A stretch of DNA of 6,582 nt, from positions 1-6,582 of the forward strand of contig CAJKJS010000083.1 of assembly GCA_905200265.1 (NCBI GenBank), written 5' to 3'. The number at the start of each line of letters is the position of its first letter. Within the stretch, counting starts at the first letter, position 1. The translations under genes and the position numbers were made by a program. A model generated the notes under the pieces. The model was not told the origin of the DNA. It made no database searches and saw nothing but the letters and a program-made list of their open reading frames with translations. Below, piece by piece: positions 1 through 5,514 of the stretch. Source of the stretch: an uncultured Oscillospiraceae bacterium (GTDB lineage: Bacteria; Bacillota; Clostridia; Oscillospirales; Acutalibacteraceae).

Positions 1-1043
1 AATGGGATCAAAGCGGCGCCCAGGAATTTTTGGATTCCCTGCCCAGGGAAGCAACCGATCCACTTTATGAAAACGGTCTTACACCCGAAAATTGGGACAC
101 GCTCGCGCAAGAGGGAGGAGAAGGAATTTGGCAGCTTTTACTCGATTCCTTTCTTGATCAGTTTCGTTCGCCGCTTCGGTCTGCTTTACAGATCATAGGT
201 GTGCTGATTCTTTGCAGTTTGGTCGGGGCTGTGCAGTCTCAGGGGAAACATCTGCCTTTACCGGAAACCATGGAGCTGACCGGTACCCTTGCGAGTATGA
301 TGCTGTTTCTGACCCCGGTGTCTGGATTGATCGTCAGCGCATGCGAAGGCATACGACAGGGAACCGGCATTCTGCTGGGCGGCGCACCAGTACTGTGTGG
401 AATTCTGACGGCCAGTGGCCATACCTTCAGCGGCAGTACATTATCCATTTTTACTGTGGCGGCAGGCAATGTAGGGTCTCTATTAGCATCCGCTTTTTTG
501 GTGCCGGTTTTGCAGGCGTTTTTGGCCCTTTCCAGTGTTTCTTGTTTGTACCCCAAGTTGCGTTTACAGGCATTTTGTTCCGCTCTGCTCAAAGCGGTAC
601 GATGGACACTCGTTTTTGTCGTTTCCATCTATTCTGCGCTTTTGTCTATGCAGGGAACACTGGCTTCTTCCGCCGATGCCGCTTCCCTCAAAGCGGTGCG
701 TCTGTCCGTAAGCAGCTTTGTGCCGGTGGTTGGCAGTGCTGTCAGCGATGCCATGTCGGCGGTCCAGGCCAGTATGGGTTTATTGCGTGGTGGGTTAGGA
801 TCGTTTGCGATTTTAACCTTACTGGTGTTATTTGTGCCGGGCATGATCGCAGGGGGACTGTGGATTTTGGCAAGCTGCTTATTGGGGGGAGCCTGTGAAT
901 TATTCAGCCTGTCACAGGTCAAGCCTTTTTTTACGTCTTGTCGGGATGTGCTGCAAACCCTTCTCGCTTTTCAAATCAGCTTCTGTGTGATAGCCGTTAC
1001 CTCTTTTGCTCTGTTACTGTCCACAGGAGGAACCAGTGGATAG
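1..1043 (+). CDS. spoIIIAE: Stage III sporulation protein AE, 5'-truncated by window
   Basis: Polytopic membrane protein of the mother-cell SpoIIIA complex, which with forespore SpoIIQ forms the channel needed for late forespore gene expression. The reading frame is open to the left edge: the codons at 3-29 read WDQSGAQEF and run into LDSLPREA, a sequence typical of the extracytoplasmic N-terminal part of SpoIIIAE. The TTG at 30 is therefore an internal Leu codon, not the start. About 346 residues are visible against 399 in B. subtilis, so roughly 50 residues including a signal peptide lie outside. Counting from the codon at 30, hydrophobic segments occur near residues 52-69, 86-106, 136-168, 189-206, 257-285 and 308-331. 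The stretch KAVRLSVSSFVPVVGSAVSD (221-240) matches the conserved family core. It ends in TAG, 15 bases before spoIIIAF. The identification rests on this core, the membrane topology and the spoIIIA gene order. Confidence 0.93.
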   Translation, partial: WDQSGAQEFLDSLPREATDPLYENGLTPENWDTLAQEGGEGIWQLLLDSFLDQFRSPLRSALQIIGVLILCSLVGAVQSQGKHLPLPETMELTGTLASMMLFLTPVSGLIVSACEGIRQGTGILLGGAPVLCGILTASGHTFSGSTLSIFTVAAGNVGSLLASAFLVPVLQAFLALSSVSCLYPKLRLQAFCSALLKAVRWTLVFVVSIYSALLSMQGTLASSADAASLKAVRLSVSSFVPVVGSAVSDAMSAVQASMGLLRGGLGSFAILTLLVLFVPGMIAGGLWILASCLLGGACELFSLSQVKPFFTSCRDVLQTLLAFQISFCVIAVTSFALLLSTGGTSG

Positions 1044-1058
1044 GAAAGGAGGCAAAAT

Positions 1059-1526
1059 ATGAACGTCTTTACCCAATGGGCGGCCGGCGTATGTGCCACA
1101 GCGGCGGCAGCCGGTATGATTCGCCTGTTTTTACCCACAGAGAAAGAAAACCGGGCCTTTGAATTTTTACTGGGGATTGTTGTGCTGTTTATGCTGGTTG
1201 TACCGCTTGCCCAAATCGATTGGTATGATGTAACGGAAAAACCCATGGAAAATAGCGATGCCCAGGCATTGACCGAAACAGCTAGGCAGCAACAGCTTAC
1301 ATACAGTGCCCGTCAAATTGAAAGTATGATTGACGAAACGCTGCAGGCAGCAGGGATTACCGCAGAAAAAATTCAGGTTTCTATGGATATCAGCGAAGGG
1401 GACCGCATATTCTGCAATGAAGTGGAAATCACGTTGCAGGACCTTCAAAAAGAATCGGAAACCCACTATCTGGTGCAAAGTATGGTAGGGAAAGAAGCAG
1501 AGGTGAAAATTCATAATGGATCATGA
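1059..1526 (+). CDS. spoIIIAF: Stage III sporulation protein AF
   Basis: Membrane component of the SpoIIIA complex in the mother cell. The start ATG has an AAAGGAGG site at 1045-1052 with a 6-base spacer. Two transmembrane segments lie at about residues 4-25 and 33-53. The loop between them (LPTEKENRAFEFLLGIVVL) is typical of the family. An extracytoplasmic domain of about 100 residues follows, containing QIESMIDETL and a C-terminal alpha/beta part resembling the ring-building fold of SpoIIIAG and SpoIIIAH. At 155 residues it is shorter than B. subtilis SpoIIIAF (206 residues). The missing length appears to come from the linker between the second membrane segment and the C-terminal domain. 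Its end overlaps the start of spoIIIAG by 11 bases, suggesting translational coupling. Sequence conservation in this family is low, so the name depends on the two-helix N-terminus plus position between AE and AG. Confidence 0.9.
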   Translation: MNVFTQWAAGVCATAAAAGMIRLFLPTEKENRAFEFLLGIVVLFMLVVPLAQIDWYDVTEKPMENSDAQALTETARQQQLTYSARQIESMIDETLQAAGITAEKIQVSMDISEGDRIFCNEVEITLQDLQKESETHYLVQSMVGKEAEVKIHNGS

Positions 1527-2076
1527 ACCCAAAAATTTATTGGCAAAATGGAAGGAGGGCCCGTGGAAAATACGGCTGCTGGTAGCAGCCGGTCTGATCG
1601 GCATGGCCCTGTTGCTCTTTTCCGAATGGCCGCAGTCACAGCCGGAAGAACCCGAAGTAAGCACCCAGGAAGAAACGGACGAAACAAAAGCGTATGCCGA
1701 ACAGATTGAATCAAATTTAAAGCGTATCCTTTCTTCTGTTACACAGGAAGAAGACCTGACGGTATGGGTAACCCTTTCCAGCTCTTCTTATGAAGTGTAT
1801 GCCACAGAAGAAAGCCGGGACGAACAAACGGAAGGAAGCGAAAGCGGTGGAGGGCAGACCCGAAAACAAACGAGTTATTTAGTTTTACGGGATGCTGACG
1901 GCCAGGAACAGGTCGTGAAACTGAAAACCGTGTCTCCGGAGATTTGTGGCGTCGTGGTGGTCAGCCGCTACGCAGACGATCCCATTCTTCGTGAAAATAT
2001 CATCCACGCAGTGACGACATCACTGCAAATTTCATCCACACAAGTCTGTGTGGTGGCAAGAGGTGAAGAAAAATGA
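1516..2076 (+). CDS. spoIIIAG: Stage III sporulation protein AG
   Basis: Ring-forming protein of the SpoIIIA-SpoIIQ transenvelope complex. In B. subtilis it makes a large ring in the space between mother-cell and forespore membranes. A short cytoplasmic N-terminus is followed by one membrane helix (about 20-36), then an acidic linker (43-58). The ring-building domain starts at AYAEQIESNLKRILSS (59-74). A hydrophilic insert rich in Glu, Ser and Gly (about 97-119) sits where the family carries its beta-strand insertion. The conserved C-terminal part is PEICGVVVVSRYADDP (141-156) and the final helix and strand. The start ATG lies inside the end of spoIIIAF and is preceded by an AGAGGTG ribosome site. 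The GVG turn usual after the first helix is replaced by TQEED. Cys144 and Cys178 both fall in predicted strands. The length of 186 residues is normal for clostridial members. Confidence 0.93.
   Translation: MDHEPKNLLAKWKEGPWKIRLLVAAGLIGMALLLFSEWPQSQPEEPEVSTQEETDETKAYAEQIESNLKRILSSVTQEEDLTVWVTLSSSSYEVYATEESRDEQTEGSESGGGQTRKQTSYLVLRDADGQEQVVKLKTVSPEICGVVVVSRYADDPILRENIIHAVTTSLQISSTQVCVVARGEEK
1573..1591. repeat. Perfect 8-bp inverted repeat with 3-base loop inside spoIIIAG
   Basis: CGGCTGCT (1573-1580) and AGCAGCCG (1584-1591) are exact reverse complements separated by GGT. The repeat lies about 57 bases after the spoIIIAG start and encodes the membrane-helix residues RLLVAAG. The hairpin is real as a sequence. 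Whether it affects translation is unknown, and it may simply follow from Leu/Ala codons. Confidence 0.45.
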
Positions 2077-2822
2077 AAGTTCTGTTTTCGCGCAAAAAGA
2101 AAAAGTATGAGGAGGACGACGCCTATCTCCCCATGGAAGAAAATGAGCAGGGGGAGGAACTGGATGAGGCGGATGAAGAGTTGGCTCCGGAGGACACTCC
2201 CAAACGGAAAGCACCCCGGCGGCAACTTCTGATGGCGGCGCTGGTTTTAGCACTGGGATCGGCGGTTTACTTAAACTGGCAATTCGACGGCAATAGGGAC
2301 CTTACCTCCGCTAACGCCTTGTCCGATGACAAAAAGTATGGCGAAGTGGAATTTGTCAGTGGGGAAGTGGATACGTCTTCTTCGGAAGAAACACCTTCCG
2401 AGGAAACGTCCTCCGAAACAAGTGAAACCGAAAGCACATCCGCCGAAACGGACGAAAACAGTGCCGTAGCGGCTACCTTTGCTCAGGCAAGACTTGACCG
2501 GGAAGAGGCCAGGGCCAAAGCAACGGAACTACTGCAGCAGGTGCTCGATAGTACCGATAGCGACGAAGAAGCCCGCAAAGAAGCGGTGGATGAAGCAGCC
2601 GAAATTGCTTCGAATGTTCTACTGGAAAGCAACATCGAAACATTGATTACAGCGAAAGGCTACCAAGACTGCATGGTATTTATCGAAAATGATACATGCA
2701 GTGTACTGGTGCAAACCGATTTGGAACAACCCAATGATGCCGTTGTGATTCGCGATATTGTGATGGATCAAAGCGGACTCACAAGCGACCAGATTAAAAT
2801 TGTTGTCAATCAGGCAGAGTGA
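2073..2822 (+). CDS. spoIIIAH: Stage III sporulation protein AH with acidic N-terminal extension
   Basis: Mother-cell partner of forespore SpoIIQ, bridging the two membranes of the engulfed forespore. Its C-terminal domain is related to the YscJ/FliF ring proteins of secretion systems and flagella. Layout: a basic start (MKVLFSRKKKK), an acidic stretch (13-40), a second basic patch (44-50), one membrane helix (51-69, ending in YLNWQF, typical of clostridial SpoIIIAH), then a Ser/Thr/Glu linker (about 100-128). The conserved domain runs from AATFAQARLDREEARAK (133-149) to the end, with a long helix, VDEAAEIASNVLLESNIETL (172-191), and the strands around GYQDCMVFIEND. It starts with ATGA overlapping the spoIIIAG stop, with an AGAGGTGAAG ribosome site. 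At 249 residues it is longer than B. subtilis SpoIIIAH (218), where the helix lies close to the N-terminus. This is the last gene of the operon. Confidence 0.95.
   Translation: MKVLFSRKKKKYEEDDAYLPMEENEQGEELDEADEELAPEDTPKRKAPRRQLLMAALVLALGSAVYLNWQFDGNRDLTSANALSDDKKYGEVEFVSGEVDTSSSEETPSEETSSETSETESTSAETDENSAVAATFAQARLDREEARAKATELLQQVLDSTDSDEEARKEAVDEAAEIASNVLLESNIETLITAKGYQDCMVFIENDTCSVLVQTDLEQPNDAVVIRDIVMDQSGLTSDQIKIVVNQAE
2370..2456 (+). repeat. Low-complexity Ser/Thr/Glu coding tract in spoIIIAH
   Basis: Codons for residues 100-128 of SpoIIIAH are almost only Ser, Thr, Glu and Asp, built from imperfect repeats of short units such as TCCGAGGAAACG and TCCGAAACA. It forms a flexible acidic linker between the membrane helix and the C-terminal domain. 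Such tracts change length easily between strains. Confidence 0.6.
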
Positions 2823-2827
2823 AATAG

Positions 2828-2857
2828 TTGTATTCTTTCCCGTTGATATGCTATAAT
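2828..2857 (+). promoter_or_regulatory. Vegetative (sigma-A type) extended -10 promoter for the nusB operon
   Basis: A perfect TATAAT lies at 2852-2857 and is extended by TG at 2849-2850 (TGCTATAAT). The best -35 match is TTGTAT at 2828-2833 with an 18-base spacer. It is weak, as expected for an extended -10 promoter. Transcription would begin near 2864. It sits just after the spoIIIAH stop and gives the housekeeping genes expression independent of the sporulation operon. No other promoter of comparable quality was seen in the window. Confidence 0.75.
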
Positions 2858-2870
2858 AACGGCGTGGAAG

Positions 2871-2884
2871 ATTGAAAACTGAAT
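2871..2884 (+). promoter_or_regulatory. boxA-like element in the nusB leader
   Basis: ATTGAAAACTGAAT lies about 7 bases after the predicted transcription start. It matches the 3' half of the boxA element of Firmicute rRNA operons (CTTTGAAAACTGAA type), which is bound as RNA by NusB with ribosomal protein S10. The 5' half (GCTCT in the consensus) is not conserved here: it reads GAAGA. The match is visible in the sequence. Function as a NusB site is inference and could be chance. Confidence 0.35.
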
Positions 2885-2903
2885 GGATTTTTATGAAATT
2901 CGG

Positions 2904-2940
2904 AAACGGCCCTCCACAGAAGAGGGTCGTTTTTCTTTTT
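2904..2940 (+). terminator. Intrinsic terminator / possible attenuator in the nusB leader
   Basis: The arms AACGGCCCTC (2905-2914) and GAGGGTCGTT (2922-2931) pair over 10 positions with a single G-U, closed by the 7-base loop CACAGAA. An extra A-T pair forms at 2904/2932. The tract TTTTTCTTTTT (2930-2940) follows at once. This is a classic factor-independent terminator in + orientation. It lies 82 bases after the spoIIIAH stop and would end spoIIIA transcripts. It is also downstream of the predicted nusB promoter, so nusB transcripts must read through it. Confidence 0.85.
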
Positions 2941-2942
2941 AT

Positions 2943-2950
2943 AAGGAGGG
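2943..2950 (+). promoter_or_regulatory. Ribosome binding site fixing the nusB start at 2961
   Basis: AAGGAGGG with a 10-base spacer to ATG 2961. The same 10-base spacing is seen for the next gene (AAGGAGG 3351-3357) and for xseB (AAAGGAGG 5493-5500). No comparable site precedes the in-frame ATG at 2883, so the longer reading frame is rejected. Confidence 0.85.
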
Positions 2951-2960
2951 TTTCGTACGT

Positions 2961-3368
2961 ATGAAACGAAGAGAAGCAAGAGAACAGGCCTTTTTGCTTG
3001 TGTTTGAACAAGGGATTACCGGGGAAAGTATCGATGCTTCGATCGATGCCGCCGGTATGAGCCGGGATGTGATTGTGGACGATTTTGCGGAACATTTGGC
3101 GAAAGGAGTCGAAACGCACTGCAGCGAAGTAGATGAAGTGATTTCCCGCTATACCCGCGGCTGGCAGTTCCAGCGCTTGTCCCGCGTAGCTGTGGCGGCG
3201 TTGCGGCTGGCAATTTACGAGATTCGGTACGAAAACGAAATTCCCGGTAGTGTGTCCATCAATGAAGCCGTGGAACTGGCCAAAAAATACGGCAGTGCCG
3301 AAGATGCTCCGTTTGTTAACGGTGTTTTGGCTTCGGTGATGAAAGAAGAAAAGGAGGCCGGTGAATAA
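2961..3368 (+). CDS. nusB: Transcription antitermination factor NusB
   Basis: All-helical RNA-binding protein that, with S10 (NusE), binds boxA in nascent rRNA and supports antitermination and ribosome assembly in the cytoplasm. The protein of 135 residues begins MKRREAREQAFLLVFEQG, the normal family N-terminus. It has the core WQFQRLSRVAVAALRLAIYE (68-87) and the C-terminal signature SINEAVELAKKYGS with FVNGVL (99-123). B. subtilis NusB has 131 residues. The frame is open back to an ATG at 2883, but those 26 codons are only the terminator and ribosome-site sequence read as protein, so ATG 2961 is the start. The Asp of the common RVDRAILR motif is Ala here (RVAVAALR), which I believe also occurs in other Clostridia. 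Its TAA overlaps the ATG of the next gene by 1 base. Confidence 0.96.
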   Translation: MKRREAREQAFLLVFEQGITGESIDASIDAAGMSRDVIVDDFAEHLAKGVETHCSEVDEVISRYTRGWQFQRLSRVAVAALRLAIYEIRYENEIPGSVSINEAVELAKKYGSAEDAPFVNGVLASVMKEEKEAGE

Positions 3369-4306
3369 TGCCCGGCCGCGCGTTTCTTGGCATTGATACC
3401 AGCAATTATACGACATCGGCGGCACTATTTGCTGATGGCCGGGTGATACAGAGTAAACGGCTGCTTCCCGTCAAGGAAGGACAAATCGGAGTGCGGCAAA
3501 GCGATGCTGTTTTTCATCATGTGCAGCAATTACCTACCATGCTGGATGTTCTGTGGAAGGAGCAGGCCGCCTTGGGGGGCGTTGGGGTATCGGTTCGGCC
3601 TCGTGACCAGGAAGGGTCCTATATGCCTTGCTTTACCGTGGGATACGGAGCCGCCAAAATGATTGCGGGGGCTTTATCGGTACCGGTTTATACCTTCTCT
3701 CATCAGGCGGGCCATATTATGGCAGCCCTGTATTCTTCGGACCAGATAGCGCTGTGCAAAAAGAAATTTTTGGCGTTTCATGTATCGGGCGGTACGACCG
3801 AAGCGCTGCTGGTTACGCCAGATAAAGAACATGTATTCCACTGTGAATTGGTGGCAGCATCACTGGATTTAAAAGCGGGTCAGGCTGTCGACCGGGTGGG
3901 GCATATGCTGGGGCTCCCGTTTCCGGCCGGTCCGGCGCTGGAAAAACTGGCGCTGGAATGGACGGGCCCTGTAAAAGTGCACCCTGTTTTGAAAGGGGCA
4001 GATTGTTGTCTGTCCGGGCTGCAAAACCAGTGCCAGATGATGGTGAGCCAGGGGCGTGAGCCGGCCTATATTGCCCGGTACTGCCTGATGACAATTGAAA
4101 AGACCCTCAGCGCCATGACTGAAGCGCTGTTTGCCAAATTGGGCGAACTGCCGCTGGTGTTTGCGGGGGGTGTCATGTCCAATTCTCTCATTCGGCAGCA
4201 GTTACAGCAGAAGTTTCAGGCCTCGTTTGCCGAACCGGCCTTTTCGTCCGATAATGCGGCAGGTATTGCCGTTTTGGCGTATCTGCGCCAGGAGGGAGAA
4301 GTGTGA
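3368..4306 (+). CDS. TsaD/Kae1-family (peptidase M22-like) paralog, function unknown
   Basis: Protein of 312 residues with the ASKHA fold of TsaD/Kae1, the enzyme that transfers threonylcarbamoyl to tRNA for t6A. Family blocks seen in order: LGIDTSNYTTSAAL (7-20), SHQAGHIMAAL (111-121), HVSGGTTEALLV (138-149), DLKAGQAVDRVGHMLGLPFP (167-186), SGLQNQ (216-221), VFAGGVMSN (264-272) and FSSDNAAGIA (292-301). The metal ligands of TsaD are retained as His112, His116 and Asp295. The TsaD signature CD(E/D)T after the first strand is replaced by NYTT, and the Gly-Glu of AAGEAFDK is Gly-Gln. The length is below the roughly 340 residues of true TsaD. It is therefore probably a paralog beside a genuine tsaD elsewhere, often named 'O-sialoglycoprotein endopeptidase', which is not a safe function. 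It starts 1 base inside nusB and ends 4 bases inside xseA, so it is expressed with both. Confidence 0.85.
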   Translation: MPGRAFLGIDTSNYTTSAALFADGRVIQSKRLLPVKEGQIGVRQSDAVFHHVQQLPTMLDVLWKEQAALGGVGVSVRPRDQEGSYMPCFTVGYGAAKMIAGALSVPVYTFSHQAGHIMAALYSSDQIALCKKKFLAFHVSGGTTEALLVTPDKEHVFHCELVAASLDLKAGQAVDRVGHMLGLPFPAGPALEKLALEWTGPVKVHPVLKGADCCLSGLQNQCQMMVSQGREPAYIARYCLMTIEKTLSAMTEALFAKLGELPLVFAGGVMSNSLIRQQLQQKFQASFAEPAFSSDNAAGIAVLAYLRQEGEV

Positions 4307-5514
4307 ATACAACCCAAAACCAGGTTTTGACTGTATCCCAACTGAATTTTTATGTGCGTTCGCTTCTGGAAGGCGATAGCCGATTGCAATCCCTTTATGT
4401 CACCGGGGAAATTTCCAATTTTGCCGGGGCTTTTCGCAGCGGACATTTGTACTTTTCGCTGAAAGATGCGGGCGGAGTCGTGCGGTGCGTGATGTTTGCC
4501 GATAAAGCCCGGCGGTTGCGTTTTTTGCCGGAAAACGGCATGAAAGTATGGGTGCGGGGTCGCGTCTCTTTGTATGAAGCAGGCGGCCAGTATCAGCTGT
4601 ATTGTGAGGAAATGCAGCCGGTAGGAGCCGGCGCCCTTTCGGTGGCGTTTGAACAGCTCAAACGTAAATTGGAACAAGAAGGGCTTTTTGATCCGGCAAG
4701 GAAAAAACCGATTCCGGCTTACCCGGAAACCATCTGTGTGATCACATCACCCACCGGGGCTGCGTTGCAGGATATTCTGTCCATTCTGCGCCGGCGATGG
4801 CCAGTGGCACAAATCAACCTATTGCCGGTTCTGGTGCAAGGAAAAGAAGCATCGGGACAAATTGCGGCTGCTTTGCAAAAAGCGAACCAGGAAAACCTCG
4901 GGGATGTGATTCTGGTAGGCCGCGGCGGCGGTTCGCTGGAAGATTTGTGGGCGTTTAATGAAGAAGAAACGGCCCGGGCTGTGGCCGCCTCACACATTCC
5001 GGTGATTTCGGCAGTCGGGCATGAAACAGATTTTACCATCTGTGATTTTGTGGCCGACCTGCGCGCTCCTACGCCCAGTGCGGCGGCGGAGCTGGTATCG
5101 CCCGATCAAATGGAAATAAAGGCACTCCTATGGTCGATGGAAAATCGGATGCAGCAGTGTCTCAGGGATCAACTGGATACGTACCGCGCACAGCTTAATA
5201 GGTTTCACCCCTCGCTGCTTTCCGGGATGATTCTGCAAAAAAGCCAGCAACTGGATTTGCTTTCGCACCGGTGTGTGTCGGCTACCCAGCATAACCTAAC
5301 CCAAAAAGGGAAAAATCTAGCGGCACTAGCGGCCCGACTGGATGCCCTTAGCCCGTTAAAAGTGCTGTGCCGGGGATATGCCTGGGTAGAAAAAGAAGGG
5401 CACAGTGTGTCAGGGGTGACGGATTTGCAGCCGGGAGATACCGTGGACCTGCATTTTATGGATGGGGAAGCCGTATGTCAAGTGCAGGCAACAAAGGAGG
5501 AATCAAAACCATGA
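4303..5514 (+). CDS. xseA: Exodeoxyribonuclease VII large subunit
   Basis: Catalytic subunit of exonuclease VII, which degrades single-stranded DNA from both ends into oligonucleotides in the cytoplasm. An N-terminal OB-fold (about 10-105, with VTGEISNFAGAFRSGHLYFS) is followed by the nuclease domain. Its conserved blocks are VITSPTGAALQDIL (146-159), VGRGGGSLEDLWAFNEE (205-221), SAVGHETDFTICDFVADLRA (236-255) and PTPSAAAELV (256-265). A helical segment (about 268-350) and the C-terminal RGYAWV block (357-362) complete it. It is 403 residues long against 456 in E. coli, the shortfall lying mainly in the helical segment. The start is a GTG sharing GTGA with the stop of the upstream gene, with GGAGGG at 4291-4296 and a 6-base spacer. 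It ends in ATGA overlapping xseB. Confidence 0.96.
   Translation: MNTTQNQVLTVSQLNFYVRSLLEGDSRLQSLYVTGEISNFAGAFRSGHLYFSLKDAGGVVRCVMFADKARRLRFLPENGMKVWVRGRVSLYEAGGQYQLYCEEMQPVGAGALSVAFEQLKRKLEQEGLFDPARKKPIPAYPETICVITSPTGAALQDILSILRRRWPVAQINLLPVLVQGKEASGQIAAALQKANQENLGDVILVGRGGGSLEDLWAFNEEETARAVAASHIPVISAVGHETDFTICDFVADLRAPTPSAAAELVSPDQMEIKALLWSMENRMQQCLRDQLDTYRAQLNRFHPSLLSGMILQKSQQLDLLSHRCVSATQHNLTQKGKNLAALAARLDALSPLKVLCRGYAWVEKEGHSVSGVTDLQPGDTVDLHFMDGEAVCQVQATKEESKP

Noticed and set aside
212..898. 228-codon + strand frame inside spoIIIAE
   Set aside because: Shadow frame. The product is rich in Cys, Arg and Trp with no family likeness, while spoIIIAE in the other frame is clear.
1552..1565. 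AAGGAGG followed by GTG inside spoIIIAG, a possible internal start
   Set aside because: The GTG is out of frame and opens only a 48-codon frame without likeness. The AAGGAGG arises from Lys-Glu codons of WKEGP.
5..2778. Shared 12-mer GGATCAAAGCGG near 5 and 2765
   Set aside because: It encodes DQSG in both places. It is a short coincidence of common codons, not a duplicated element.
2840..2860. Possible reverse-strand -10 (TATTAT) at the nusB promoter
   Set aside because: It is the symmetric shadow of an AT-rich -10. No -35 was found, and it would only drive antisense RNA into spoIIIAH.
2883..2960. 26-codon in-frame N-terminal extension of nusB
   Set aside because: It is the terminator, T-tract and ribosome binding site read as protein. 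The family N-terminus begins exactly at ATG 2961 behind AAGGAGGG.
2951..2966. Near-palindrome TTTCGTACGTATGAAA across the nusB start, a possible operator
   Set aside because: One mismatched pair, no loop for an RNA hairpin, and short enough to be chance.
2619..3425. 268-codon open frame on the - strand
   Set aside because: It lies antisense to spoIIIAH, the promoter/terminator region and nusB. No recognisable domain is visible and the + strand genes are certain.
3368..4306. Naming the gene tsaD (t6A synthase) or a sialoglycoprotease
   Set aside because: The CD(E/D)T motif is missing and the length is short, so the t6A function is not supported. The protease annotation of this family is historical.
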